Source: JAXJSP01 sp036310005 | Lineage (GTDB): Bacteria > Bacillota > Clostridia > Oscillospirales > Acutalibacteraceae | Reading direction: 5' to 3' | DNA length: 52,306 nucleotides | NCBI GenBank assembly: GCA_036310005.1 | Contig: JAXJSP010000005.1 | Location: 1-52,306, forward strand | Part shown: one piece after another, positions 25,894 to 35,191 of the stretch | How the letters are laid out: each line of letters starts with the position of its first letter | Position numbering within the stretch: position 1 is the stretch's first letter | Translations under genes and position numbers: made by a program | The notes under the pieces: generated by a model | What the model was told of the DNA's origin: nothing | What the model saw: the letters and a program-made list of their open reading frames with translations, nothing else | Database searches by the model: none

Positions 25894-27264
25894 ATGCAAC
25901 TTTGGAAGGGCAGATTTCAAAAGGAATTAGACCCAAAAACCAATGACTTCAATTCTTCAATTTCTTTTGACAGTCGTATGTATAAAGAAGATATTGAAGG
26001 CAGTATTGCTCACGCTACAATGCTTGCCGCACAGGGCATAATTTCAGCCGAAGATTTAAGCAGCATAGTCAGCGGACTTAAAGATATTAAATCTGAAATT
26101 GAAAGCGGAAAACTGCTTATTGATCCCAACGCAGAGGATATACACACCTTTGTTGAGGGAGAACTCACCGCACGAATCGGAGCGGCAGGAAAAAGACTTC
26201 ATACTGCGCGTAGCCGAAACGACCAGGTTGCACTTGATATAAGACTCTATCTTCGCAAGGAATGTGACGCGCTTTATGCTCAACTTACCGAGCTTATTGA
26301 TGTCTTAACCGCAAAAGCTGAGCAGTATGCAAACGCTGTTATGCCGGGTTATACACATCTTCAAAGGGCGCAACCCATTACTTTCGGACATCATCTTATG
26401 GCTTATGCGGAAATGTTGCTTCGCGATAAAGAGCGCCTTACAGATGCTAAAAAACGAATGAACTACTGTCCTTTGGGTTCTTGCGCTTTGGCAGGAACTA
26501 CATATAATACAGACAGACAAATGACTGCCGAGAGTTTAGGCTTTTTCGGACCAATGCAAAACTCTCTTGACGGTGTTTCGGACAGAGATTTCTGTATTGA
26601 ACTTGCAAGCACACTTTCTATAATAATGGTGCATCTTTCGCGCTTTTCGGAGGAAATCGTGCTTTTTGCATCTTATGAATTCAAATTTATTGAACTTGAT
26701 GATGCTTTTTCAACCGGCTCCTCTATAATGCCGCAAAAGAAAAACCCCGATATTACGGAGTTAATAAGAGGAAAATCAGGCAGAGTGTTCGGCGATCTTA
26801 CGACACTGCTTACTATGATGAAAGGTCTTCCGCTTGCTTATAATAAGGATATGCAGGAGGATAAAGAGGCTATCTTTGATGCTTTCGATACTGTAAAAAT
26901 GTGTCTGACTGCATTTATTCCGATGCTCGATACTATGACAGCCCTGCCCGAAAATATGCGTAAAGCGGCGGCATACGGTTTTATAAACGCTACCGATTGT
27001 GCCGATTATCTTGTAAGCAAGGGACTCCCGTTCAGAGATGCTTACAAGGCAACGGGCGAACTTGTAGCGCTTTGCATAGAAAAAGGCACAACATTGGAAC
27101 AACTTCCTTTAGAAGAATATAAAAAAATATGCAGTATGTTTGATGAGGGCGTGTATGAGGCAATCGACCTTGATAAATGCGTGAATGAGCGCACTTCTCT
27201 GGGCGGGCCCGCACCGCAGAATGTACTCGCTCAAGTAAAAAGAGTAAGGGAGCTTAATAAATAG
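25894..27264 (+). CDS. argH: Argininosuccinate lyase
   Basis: Splits argininosuccinate into arginine and fumarate. 456 aa, fumarase/aspartase superfamily, with the signature GSSIMPQKKNPD holding the catalytic Ser loop, TARSRNDQVALD and GYTHLQRAQP. AAGGAG precedes the ATG. The argC start follows directly at the next codon. Confidence 0.98.
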   Translation: MQLWKGRFQKELDPKTNDFNSSISFDSRMYKEDIEGSIAHATMLAAQGIISAEDLSSIVSGLKDIKSEIESGKLLIDPNAEDIHTFVEGELTARIGAAGKRLHTARSRNDQVALDIRLYLRKECDALYAQLTELIDVLTAKAEQYANAVMPGYTHLQRAQPITFGHHLMAYAEMLLRDKERLTDAKKRMNYCPLGSCALAGTTYNTDRQMTAESLGFFGPMQNSLDGVSDRDFCIELASTLSIIMVHLSRFSEEIVLFASYEFKFIELDDAFSTGSSIMPQKKNPDITELIRGKSGRVFGDLTTLLTMMKGLPLAYNKDMQEDKEAIFDAFDTVKMCLTAFIPMLDTMTALPENMRKAAAYGFINATDCADYLVSKGLPFRDAYKATGELVALCIEKGTTLEQLPLEEYKKICSMFDEGVYEAIDLDKCVNERTSLGGPAPQNVLAQVKRVRELNK

Positions 27265-28206
27265 GTGACTAAAACGACAAAAGTGTTTATTGACGGAAGT
27301 CAGGGAACAACAGGGCTTAAAATATTTGACAGACTTAAAAAAAGAAACGATATAGAACTTATTTGTTTAAGTGAGGATAAAAGAAAAGATTTAACCGCGC
27401 GTAAATGGGCGCTTAATTCGGCTGATATCGCCTTTTTATGTCTTCCCGACGATGCGGCAATCGAGGCTGTTAAACTGATAGAAAACGAAAACACCGTGGT
27501 TATAGACACCTCCACAGCACATCGCACCGATGAGAACTTTGCATACGGTTTTCCTGAACTCTCACAAACACTTGAAAATAAAATAAAGAACTCAAACAGA
27601 ATAGCAGTACCCGGTTGTTATGCAAGCGGCTTTATCGCTCTTGTAAAACCTCTGACGGATGCGAATTTTCTCTTACCGTCACAGGATATATTCTGCCACG
27701 CGGTTTCGGGTTACAGCGGCGCGGGTAAAAAAGGTATCGCTCAATACGAGAGCGAAAACCGCGATGCTTTACTGGATGCTCCTCGCGAGTATGCGCTCAC
27801 TCAACAACACAAGCATTTAAAAGAAATGAAAATTATAAGCGGTCTTGAAAATGAACCGGTTTTTTCTCCTTATGTTTGTGACTATTTCAGCGGTATGATT
27901 ATGACAGTTCCTGTTCTTAAAAAAGATTTAAAAAACGGAGTAACTGCTGAAGATATAAAAAATCTTTATAAAGAAAAATATAGCGGTAAAATAGTTAAGT
28001 ATAAAGAATCTGTTGACAAAAACGGTTTTATTTCGGCAAAGACTATGTCGCAAAAAGACTCAATGGTAATCACAGTAGCAGGAAACAGTGACAGAATACT
28101 TTTAATTGCCTGTTATGATAATTTAGGTAAGGGTGCCAGCGGAGCAGCGCTTGAGTGTATGAACTTGAAAATGGGTAAGGCGCCCGACTTTATGCTTGAT
28201 ATATAG
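27265..28206 (+). CDS. argC: N-acetyl-gamma-glutamyl-phosphate reductase, type 2
   Basis: NADPH-dependent third step of arginine synthesis. 313 aa, the short (type 2) class: DGSQGTTGLKIF near the N-terminus, catalytic C118 in VPGCYASG, AVSGYSGAGK, and a C-terminal GASGAALECMN. GTG start immediately after the argH stop codon, with AAGGGAG upstream inside argH, so translation is probably coupled. The short class is less common than the ~345-aa class. Confidence 0.95.
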   Translation: MTKTTKVFIDGSQGTTGLKIFDRLKKRNDIELICLSEDKRKDLTARKWALNSADIAFLCLPDDAAIEAVKLIENENTVVIDTSTAHRTDENFAYGFPELSQTLENKIKNSNRIAVPGCYASGFIALVKPLTDANFLLPSQDIFCHAVSGYSGAGKKGIAQYESENRDALLDAPREYALTQQHKHLKEMKIISGLENEPVFSPYVCDYFSGMIMTVPVLKKDLKNGVTAEDIKNLYKEKYSGKIVKYKESVDKNGFISAKTMSQKDSMVITVAGNSDRILLIACYDNLGKGASGAALECMNLKMGKAPDFMLDI

Positions 28207-28214
28207 GAGAAAAT

Positions 28215-29432
28215 ATGATTAATTTTATAAGCGGCGGTGTTACCGCGCCAAAAGGGTTTAAAGCAAGCGGTATTCACTGCGGCATCAGAAAAAATAAGGA
28301 AAAAAGAGATTTAGCATTAATACTTGCAGATACCGAGTGTGACACAGCGGCAGTATATACTAAAAATTTAGTTTACGGAGCCCCCATAACAGTCACAAAA
28401 AACAATATCGCCGACGGTAAGGCAAGGGCAATTATCTGTAACAGCGGAATTGCCAATACCTGCAACTGCGACGGAGTGGAAAAAGCACAACTTATGTGCT
28501 CTCTGGCGGCAGAGGCGACAGGTCTTAAAGCAACCGATTTTATAGTGGCATCTACCGGTGTTATAGGTCAGCCGATTAATATTGAGCCGATTAAAAGCGG
28601 ACTGCCTTTGCTTGTAAAGGAACTCTCTTTTGACGGTTCGGACAATGCGGCTCAGGCTATAATGACTACCGATACTGTAAAGAAAGAATTTGCCGCAGAG
28701 TTTACTCTCGGTGAGAAAAAGTGCAGAATAGGTGCTATTGCAAAGGGCAGCGGAATGATTCATCCGAATATGGCTACTATGCTTTGCTTTATTACCACCG
28801 ATGTCAATATAGACTCAAAAATGCTCAAAAATGCTCTTTTGGATGTCGTTGACGACAGTTTTAATATGTTATCTGTTGACGGAGACACCTCAACTAACGA
28901 CACAGTTGCTGTTTTAGCATCGGGAAAAGCGCAAAACAAACGCATAGAGGAGAAAAACGAGGACTATTATGTTTTCGTGTCAGCGCTTGCCGCTGTATCG
29001 GAAAAAATAGTCAAACTCATGGCAAAAGACGGTGAAGGCGCGACAAAACTTGTCGAATGTCAGGTAAGCGGAGCCGAAAGCGAAAAAGTCGCAAAGGCTT
29101 GCGCAAAATCTGTTATCTGTTCTTCGCTTGTCAAGGCGGCTATGTTCGGCGCCGATGCCAACTGGGGCAGAATTTTGTGTGCTTTGGGTTATGCGGGAGC
29201 AGATATTGATGTCAATAAAGTCGATGTTTGGTTTAAATCTGAGGGCGGAGAAATTTTAGTTTGCAAAGACGGTACGGGCGTTGAATTTTCCGAAGAACTT
29301 GCAAAGGAAATTCTGATTAAAGACGAGATTTATATAACAGTCAGTCTCGGTGACGGTGAGTTTTCTGCTACTGCTTACGGTTGCGACCTTACATACGAAT
29401 ATGTTAAAATAAACGGTGATTACAGAACTTAA
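28215..29432 (+). CDS. argJ: Ornithine acetyltransferase / N-acetylglutamate synthase
   Basis: Recycles the acetyl group from N-acetylornithine to glutamate (and may use acetyl-CoA). 405 aa; self-cleavage is expected before T188 in HPNMATML, giving alpha and beta chains. GAKG-type active-site residues KGSGM and ADANWGRILCALGY near the C-terminus agree. GGAG precedes the ATG. Its presence implies the cyclic pathway, consistent with the absence of argA/argE here. Confidence 0.97.
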   Translation: MINFISGGVTAPKGFKASGIHCGIRKNKEKRDLALILADTECDTAAVYTKNLVYGAPITVTKNNIADGKARAIICNSGIANTCNCDGVEKAQLMCSLAAEATGLKATDFIVASTGVIGQPINIEPIKSGLPLLVKELSFDGSDNAAQAIMTTDTVKKEFAAEFTLGEKKCRIGAIAKGSGMIHPNMATMLCFITTDVNIDSKMLKNALLDVVDDSFNMLSVDGDTSTNDTVAVLASGKAQNKRIEEKNEDYYVFVSALAAVSEKIVKLMAKDGEGATKLVECQVSGAESEKVAKACAKSVICSSLVKAAMFGADANWGRILCALGYAGADIDVNKVDVWFKSEGGEILVCKDGTGVEFSEELAKEILIKDEIYITVSLGDGEFSATAYGCDLTYEYVKINGDYRT

Positions 29433-29462
29433 AGATATATTTAATTAAGCGGAGAAAAATTT

Positions 29463-30344
29463 ATGAATCTTACAAATTCCGAAAGGGCAGAGGTTCTTAC
29501 TCAGGCCCTTCCGTATATAAAAAGATATAACGGAGAAATTGTTGTTATCAAGTATGGCGGTAATGCGATGATAAACGAACAGTTAAAACAACAGGTTATG
29601 GAAGATATTGTTCTTCTTTGGCTTATAGGTGTCAAGATTGTTCTTATTCACGGAGGCGGCCCCGAAATCAACGATTTGATGGATAAATTAGGTAAAAAGC
29701 CCGAGTTTGTTGACGGGCTTCGCGTTACCGATAAAGAAACGGTGGATATTGTCCAGATGGTGCTTGCCGGCAAGGTTAATAAAACCCTTGTAAATCTGCT
29801 TGAAATGAAAGGCGGCAAGGCGATGGGTATTTCGGGTATGGACGGACGACTCATTGAATCGGAGATTAAAGACGAGCGCCTCGGTTATGTCGGTAAAATT
29901 ACAAATGTTAATATTGAACCTATCACCGACCTTTTAGAAAAGGGATATATCCCGGTAGTGTCCACTATCGGATGCGACAAAGAGGGAAATGCTTATAACA
30001 TAAACGGTGATATCGCCGCCGCACATATTGCAGGCGCTATGGGTGCAAAAAGGCTTATTATGATGACTGACATTGACGGAATACTCCGCGACCGCCATGA
30101 CTCGTCAACGCTTATTCCGGAAGTCACAATTTCAGATATTAAAAAACTTCGCGACGAGGGAATTGTGTCGGGAGGAATGATTCCTAAAGTTGATTGTTGC
30201 ATAGAGGCAATTCACAAGGGAGTTAAAAATGTAGTCATTATGGACGGCAGAGTACCTCACTCAATACTTATGGAAATATTAACCGATGAGGGTGCCGGTA
30301 CAATGGTAAGCGCGGATAAATCGGATAACAATCAAAGAGGATAA
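29463..30344 (+). CDS. argB: Acetylglutamate kinase
   Basis: Phosphorylates N-acetylglutamate, often the step inhibited by arginine. 293 aa of the amino-acid-kinase fold: VIKYGGNAM, LIHGGGPEIND, GISGMDG and GGMIPKV. An N-terminal helix before the kinase core (residues 1-20) is seen in arginine-sensitive hexameric enzymes. A weak GCGGAG site precedes the ATG. Confidence 0.97.
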   Translation: MNLTNSERAEVLTQALPYIKRYNGEIVVIKYGGNAMINEQLKQQVMEDIVLLWLIGVKIVLIHGGGPEINDLMDKLGKKPEFVDGLRVTDKETVDIVQMVLAGKVNKTLVNLLEMKGGKAMGISGMDGRLIESEIKDERLGYVGKITNVNIEPITDLLEKGYIPVVSTIGCDKEGNAYNINGDIAAAHIAGAMGAKRLIMMTDIDGILRDRHDSSTLIPEVTISDIKKLRDEGIVSGGMIPKVDCCIEAIHKGVKNVVIMDGRVPHSILMEILTDEGAGTMVSADKSDNNQRG

Positions 30345-30347
30345 ATA

Positions 30348-31508
30348 ATGCAAGATTTAGTAAGTACAGATAAAAATTATATTGCAGGTACATATAACCG
30401 ATTCCCCATCGAAATCATTTCGGGTAAAGGATGCCGCTTTTATGATATAAGCGGCAAGGAATATATAGATATGGGTTCGGGGATAGGCGTCAATGCCTTC
30501 GGTACAGGCGATGACGAATGGAAACATGCGGTTATTTCACAGTTAGATAAAGTACAGCATACTTCAAATCTTTATTATACCGAGCCTTGTGTCCGCCTTG
30601 CAAAACTTTTGTGCGATAAAACAGGAATGAAAAAGGTGTTTTTTTCAAATTCGGGCGCGGAGGCAAACGAATGTGCAATAAAGGTCGCAAGAAAGTGGGC
30701 TTGTGAAAATAAGGGGCGCGACTGTTTTAAAATAGTAACGCTTGAAAACAGTTTTCACGGAAGAACAATCACTACCCTTGCGGCAACGGGGCAGGAACAT
30801 TATCACGAGTTGTTTAACCCTTTGACAGAAGGCTTTATTCATACCCCCGCAAACGATATAGCCGCTTTGCAAAAAACCGTAAGCGAAAACAATGTTGCCG
30901 CTGTTATGTTTGAGTGTGTTCAGGGTGAGGGCGGAGTTGTACCGCTTGATGCCGATTTTGTAAAGGAGATTGAAACCCTTTCAAAAAAACATAATTTTCT
31001 CATAATTGCAGATGAAGTCCAGACAGGCAACGGAAGAACCGGCAAAATGTATGCTTATATGAATTTCGGTATCAAACCCGATATTGTATCTACCGCGAAA
31101 GGACTTGGCGGCGGACTTCCCATAGGCGCGGCATTACTCGGAGAAAAGACGGAAAATGTTTTAAAATTCGGCGAGCACGGTTCTACCTACGGAGGAAACC
31201 CTGTTTGCTCCGCGGCAGCGCTGAGCGTTGTCAGTCGGCTCACCGATTCTTTTTTAAGTGAGGTCAACGAAAAAAGCAAATATATTTTTTCTCAGTTTGA
31301 AAACGCAAAAGGCGTTATATCGGTAAGCGGAATGGGACTTATGATTGGCATAAAAACAAAAAAGCCGGCATCAGAGGTTGTAAAATCTGCGATTGAAAAA
31401 GGTGTGCTTTGTCTTACCGCAAAGGATAAAATCCGTCTTTTGCCGCCGCTTAATATCCCGATGAAAGAACTCAAAACTGCAGTAGAGATTATAAAATCTT
31501 GTCTGTAA
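30348..31508 (+). CDS. argD: Acetylornithine aminotransferase
   Basis: PLP enzyme forming N-acetylornithine. 386 aa, class III: FFSNSGAEANECAIK, ADEVQTGNGRTGKM and the Schiff-base K251 in STAKGLGGGLP. Three bases separate it from argB; AGAGG lies in the argB tail. A short spacer without terminator leads to the importer genes. Confidence 0.97.
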   Translation: MQDLVSTDKNYIAGTYNRFPIEIISGKGCRFYDISGKEYIDMGSGIGVNAFGTGDDEWKHAVISQLDKVQHTSNLYYTEPCVRLAKLLCDKTGMKKVFFSNSGAEANECAIKVARKWACENKGRDCFKIVTLENSFHGRTITTLAATGQEHYHELFNPLTEGFIHTPANDIAALQKTVSENNVAAVMFECVQGEGGVVPLDADFVKEIETLSKKHNFLIIADEVQTGNGRTGKMYAYMNFGIKPDIVSTAKGLGGGLPIGAALLGEKTENVLKFGEHGSTYGGNPVCSAAALSVVSRLTDSFLSEVNEKSKYIFSQFENAKGVISVSGMGLMIGIKTKKPASEVVKSAIEKGVLCLTAKDKIRLLPPLNIPMKELKTAVEIIKSCL

Positions 31509-31575
31509 TAATTAAAAATCAAATCTGTAAAAACAGATTGATAATAAAAATATTTTAAAAAAGAGGTAATGAATC

Positions 31576-32349
31576 ATGAAAAACTTAAAGAAAATTTTAG
31601 CAGTAGTCATGGTACTTTTAATGTGCTTTGCATTTGTATCATGCTCATCAGGTGACGCACTTTCAAAGGTGCAAAAAGAAGGCAAACTCACAATTGCTAC
31701 AAGCCCTGACTTCCCTCCGTTTGAATACCTTGAGGGTACAGATGTTGTAGGTATTGAAATCGAAATCGCTCAAAAAGTAGCAGACGAATTAGGCGTTGAA
31801 CTTGTAATCGAACAAATGAATTTTGACTCGATTTTACCGGGCGTTCAGGCAGGAAAATTCGATGTGGGCATTTCAGGTATCACAATCACAGAAGACAGAC
31901 AGAAAAATGCTGACTTTACAACTCCTTATTTCCTCGCATCACAGGCTATCGTTGTTTTAAAAGACAGCAACATCAAAACTAAAGCAGACTTAGAGGGCAA
32001 AAAAATCTCTGTTCAGACCGCAACAACCGCAGAAGAATACTGCATGGATAACGGTTATGAAGTTTTAGCATTTGAAGCAAACAACGACGCTTGCACCGCT
32101 TTAACAACAGGCAAGGTTGATGCTTGGGTTGTTGATAACGAAGTTGCTTTAGATTTATCGGCACAGCAAAACGGTAAAACCGTTGTTTTAGACGAGGCTA
32201 TGACAAGCGAGCCTTACGGTTTTGCATTCAAAAAAGGCAGCACATTAACTGCTGAATTTGATAAATACATCGAAAAATGGGTTGAAGACGGAACTATCGA
32301 AGCAATCTTTGAAAAATATGATGTTCCTTATGTATCACCTGCAAAATAA
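31576..32349 (+). CDS. Amino acid ABC importer binding lipoprotein
   Basis: 257 aa. Lipobox FVSC with Cys23, then SBP_bac_3. Unlike the binding protein at 2490, it keeps the ligand Arg (SGITITEDRQKNADF), plus SPDFPPFEY and the later Asp in VDAWVVDNEVA. Its place between argD and argF suggests a basic amino acid or arginine precursor as ligand. AGAGG lies 9 bp before the ATG. Confidence 0.92.
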   Translation: MKNLKKILAVVMVLLMCFAFVSCSSGDALSKVQKEGKLTIATSPDFPPFEYLEGTDVVGIEIEIAQKVADELGVELVIEQMNFDSILPGVQAGKFDVGISGITITEDRQKNADFTTPYFLASQAIVVLKDSNIKTKADLEGKKISVQTATTAEEYCMDNGYEVLAFEANNDACTALTTGKVDAWVVDNEVALDLSAQQNGKTVVLDEAMTSEPYGFAFKKGSTLTAEFDKYIEKWVEDGTIEAIFEKYDVPYVSPAK

Positions 32350-32365
32350 GTCAGACTGATTAAAA

Positions 32366-33061
32366 ATGGATTTTTTAACAAATTGGTTTAACAAACTGTA
32401 TGAAACTTTTATAGTTGAAGACAGGTATATGTGGCTTGTAGACGGCCTTAAAAATACTTTAATAATCACCCTGGGCGCACTCGTTATAGGTGTAGCCCTC
32501 GGTGCGATTATTGCAATAATCAAATATTTTGAAGATGACTGCATGCCGCTTAAAATCGCCGGTAAAATCTGCGATGTTTATGTTACCGTAATAAGAGGTA
32601 TTCCTGTTGTAGTTTTACTTTTAATATTCTACTACTTGATTTTAGTATCATCAGACGGAGTAGTCGTTGCAATAGTAACTTTCGGTATTAACTCTGCCGC
32701 TTATATGGCAGAACTTATCAGAAGCGGTATAAACGCAGTCGATTCGGGACAAATGGAAGCAGGAAGAAGTCTCGGTCTTTCAAAACTGCAGACTATGTAT
32801 AAAATTATTTTCCCGCAGGCAATTAAAAACATTTTACCCGCTATCGGCAACGAAATGATTGCGCTTTTAAAAGAAACTGCAGTCGCCGGTTATGTTGCGG
32901 TAGTTGACTTAACAAGAGCCGGCAACTTAATAAGAAATAATACTTATGACGCGTTTAACCCGCTTATTGCAATAGCGCTTGTGTATCTTATTCTTGTTAT
33001 TATTCTAACCGCTGTATTAGGCAGGCTTGAAAAGAGGTTGAACAAGAGTGATAGAAGTTAA
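32366..33061 (+). CDS. Amino acid ABC importer permease
   Basis: 231 aa membrane subunit with about five TM helices, RGIPVVVLLLIFYY, the EAA-like loop EAGRSLGLSKLQTMYKIIFPQA and ALLKETAVAGYVAVVDLTRAGN. No strong ribosome site precedes the ATG, so it may be coupled to the binding-protein gene 16 bp upstream. The end overlaps the ATPase start by 14 bp. Confidence 0.93.
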   Translation: MDFLTNWFNKLYETFIVEDRYMWLVDGLKNTLIITLGALVIGVALGAIIAIIKYFEDDCMPLKIAGKICDVYVTVIRGIPVVVLLLIFYYLILVSSDGVVVAIVTFGINSAAYMAELIRSGINAVDSGQMEAGRSLGLSKLQTMYKIIFPQAIKNILPAIGNEMIALLKETAVAGYVAVVDLTRAGNLIRNNTYDAFNPLIAIALVYLILVIILTAVLGRLEKRLNKSDRS

Positions 33062-33773
33062 AGATTTATGTAAAGACTTTAATAAGAATAAGGTCTTAAA
33101 AGGTATTAATGTTACAATAAACGAGGGCGATGTTGTATGTGTCATCGGTCCCTCCGGCTCGGGAAAATCAACTTTCTTGCGTTGTCTAAACTTACTTGAA
33201 AAGCCGACAAGCGGACATATCATATTTGAAGGCGACGAGTTGCTTGCAAACTCGGAAAAAGAATTGAATTTGCACCGTCAGAAAATGGGAATGGTATTTC
33301 AGCAATTCCACCTGTTTCCGCACATGAGCGTGCTTGAAAACCTTACAACCGCACCTGTAATGCTTAAAAAGTTTACACCTCAGCAGGCACAAGAAAAGGC
33401 GATAAGCCTTTTAAAAAGAATAGGTCTTGATGACAGAGCAGACTCGTATCCGGACCAACTTTCAGGCGGACAAAAGCAAAGAGTCGCCATTGTAAGAGCG
33501 CTTTGTATGGAACCCGATGTTATGCTCTTTGATGAGCCGACGAGCGCTTTGGACCCCGAAATGGTAGGCGAGGTGCTTGAAGTTATGAAACAACTTGCAA
33601 AAGAGGGTATGACTATGGTAGTCGTAACTCACGAAATGGGCTTTGCAAGGGAAGTTTCAAACAGGGTGCTGTTTATGGATGAAGGCATTATTATGGAAGA
33701 AGGAAGTCCTACGGAAATTTTTGATAATCCTAAATCTGAAAGGCTTAAAACCTTTTTATCCAAGGTGCTGTGA
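33048..33773 (+). CDS. Amino acid ABC importer ATPase
   Basis: 241 aa: Walker A GPSGSGKST, VFQQFHLFPHMSV, signature LSGGQKQRVAIVRAL, Walker B VMLFDEPTSALDPE. GTG start inside the permease end. It energizes the importer embedded in the arginine operon. Confidence 0.94.
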   Translation: MIEVKDLCKDFNKNKVLKGINVTINEGDVVCVIGPSGSGKSTFLRCLNLLEKPTSGHIIFEGDELLANSEKELNLHRQKMGMVFQQFHLFPHMSVLENLTTAPVMLKKFTPQQAQEKAISLLKRIGLDDRADSYPDQLSGGQKQRVAIVRALCMEPDVMLFDEPTSALDPEMVGEVLEVMKQLAKEGMTMVVVTHEMGFAREVSNRVLFMDEGIIMEEGSPTEIFDNPKSERLKTFLSKVL

Positions 33774-33783
33774 GGTGTTTGAA

Positions 33784-34770
33784 ATGAATTTAAAAGGACG
33801 AGATTTTTTAAAACTGCTCGATTTTACAAGCGAGGAAATTTTATATCTTATTGACCTTGCGGCAAAACTTAAAGATAAAAAGAAAAAAGGCAAAAAGCAT
33901 CAGTTGTGCAAGGGCAAAAACATCGCTTTGATTTTTGAAAAAACAAGCACGCGCACCCGTTGCAGTTTTGAGGTTGCGGCACACGATTTAGGTATGTCGG
34001 TTACATATCTGGACCCGACCGGCTCGCAGATAGGCAAAAAGGAAACTATAAAAGACACCGCAAGAGTTTTATCGTCTATGTATGACGGAATTGAGTATCG
34101 CGGATTCGGACAGGAAATAGTCGAGCAACTTGCCGAGTATTCCGATGTGCCTGTCTGGAACGGACTTACAAACGAGTTCCACCCGACACAGATTCTTGCC
34201 GATATGCTTACAATCAGAGAGCATTTCGGATACTTAAAAGGAATAAACTTTGTTTATATGGGCGATGCCCGTTATAATATGGGAAATTCTTTGATGATAG
34301 GCTGTGCAAAACTCGGACTTAATTTCACCGCTTGTTGCCCCGAAAGTTATAAGCCCGAACAGAGTCTGATTGATACCTGCCTTGAAATCGCAAAAACAAC
34401 AGGCTCAAAGATTAGTTTTGAGCAGAGCCCCGATAAGGCAGTAAAAGGCGCAGATGTAATCTGTACTGATATCTGGGTGTCAATGGGCGAGCCTGACAAA
34501 GTCTGGGAGCAAAGAATTAACGACTTAAAAGACTATCAGGTCAATAAAGAACTTATGAGTAAAACAGGCAAGGACACAACCGTGTTTATGCATTGTCTGC
34601 CCTCATACCACGATTTGAATACCGAAATAGGTAAAAAAATGGGCGAAAAATTTGATCGTACTGCTATGGAAGTTACCGACGAGGTGTTTGAGAGCGAACA
34701 GTCAATCGTTTTCAAAGAGGCAGAAAACAGAATGCACACCATAAAAGCAGTAATGGCAGCAACATTATAA
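33784..34770 (+). CDS. argF: Ornithine carbamoyltransferase
   Basis: Makes citrulline from ornithine and carbamoyl phosphate. 328 aa: carbamoyl-phosphate site STRTRCSFE, DPTGSQIGKKET, ornithine motif HCLPSYHD (usually HCLPAFHD). The ATG at 33784 is set by GAGGTG 6 bp upstream; longer readings overlap the ATPase gene. It could also serve the catabolic direction, but its place in the operon argues for synthesis. Confidence 0.96.
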   Translation: MNLKGRDFLKLLDFTSEEILYLIDLAAKLKDKKKKGKKHQLCKGKNIALIFEKTSTRTRCSFEVAAHDLGMSVTYLDPTGSQIGKKETIKDTARVLSSMYDGIEYRGFGQEIVEQLAEYSDVPVWNGLTNEFHPTQILADMLTIREHFGYLKGINFVYMGDARYNMGNSLMIGCAKLGLNFTACCPESYKPEQSLIDTCLEIAKTTGSKISFEQSPDKAVKGADVICTDIWVSMGEPDKVWEQRINDLKDYQVNKELMSKTGKDTTVFMHCLPSYHDLNTEIGKKMGEKFDRTAMEVTDEVFESEQSIVFKEAENRMHTIKAVMAATL

Positions 34771-34773
34771 CTT

Positions 34774-34805
34774 AAAAAGCAGTGGTTAAATCACTGCTTT
34801 TTTTA
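34774..34805 (+). terminator. Terminator of the arginine operon
   Basis: AAAAAGCAGTG (34774-34784) pairs with CACTGCTTTTT (34792-34802), loop GTTAAAT, U-rich 3' side. Confidence 0.9.
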
Positions 34806-34827
34806 TGGTTATTCTGTGAGAATTATG

Positions 34828-34856
34828 TTGACAAACAATTGAAAATTTGCTATATT
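34828..34856 (+). promoter_or_regulatory. Promoter of the feo operon
   Basis: A perfect -35 TTGACA (34828-34833), 17 bp, TATATT (34851-34856), with a start expected near 34863. Confidence 0.88.
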
Positions 34857-34863
34857 TATATAT

Positions 34864-34916
34864 GGTTAGTGTTAACTAACCGCAGTTTTTTACATACAAG
34901 TTAGCATAGGCTAACT
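34864..34916. promoter_or_regulatory. Two dyads in the feo leader, DtxR/IdeR-like boxes
   Basis: GGTTAGT-GTTA-ACTAACC (34864-34881) and AGTTAGC-ATAG-GCTAACT (34899-34916), each with 7-bp arms and a 4-bp centre. The GTTAG/CTAAC cores match the DtxR family consensus rather than the Fur box. The first covers the expected start site, so iron-dependent repression is likely. The regulator gene is not in the window. Confidence 0.72.
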
Positions 34917-34930
34917 CAAAAGGAGGAATT

Positions 34931-35143
34931 ATGAATTTATCAAAAGCAGAAGAAGGAAAAGAATATGTAATAAAGGACATAAACACTTGCGATGAGGAAT
35001 TGAATTCTTTTTTATTTTCGCTCGGATGTTACAGCGGTGAGAAAATCACGGTCATATCGAATTTAAAAAACAGTTTAATTGTGGCAATCAAGGACTCAAG
35101 ATATGATATTGATATGCATTTAGCAAGTGCAATTGAAATATAA
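34931..35143 (+). CDS. feoA: Ferrous iron transport protein A
   Basis: 70-aa SH3-like cytoplasmic protein; ending SRYDIDMHLASAIEI is the family pattern. It aids FeoB in Fe2+ uptake. AAAGGAGG lies 6 bp before the ATG, directly after the second dyad. Confidence 0.93.
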   Translation: MNLSKAEEGKEYVIKDINTCDEELNSFLFSLGCYSGEKITVISNLKNSLIVAIKDSRYDIDMHLASAIEI

Positions 35144-35191
35144 ATTAAATGATGTCGGTTCATTTTCAGGCAAAAGTACAGGAGGAAAAAG

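Noticed and set aside
33643..33783. N-terminal extension of argF over the ATPase gene
   Set aside because: The extra residues have no similarity to the enzyme, while the ATG at 33784 has GAGGTG and gives a standard 328-aa protein.
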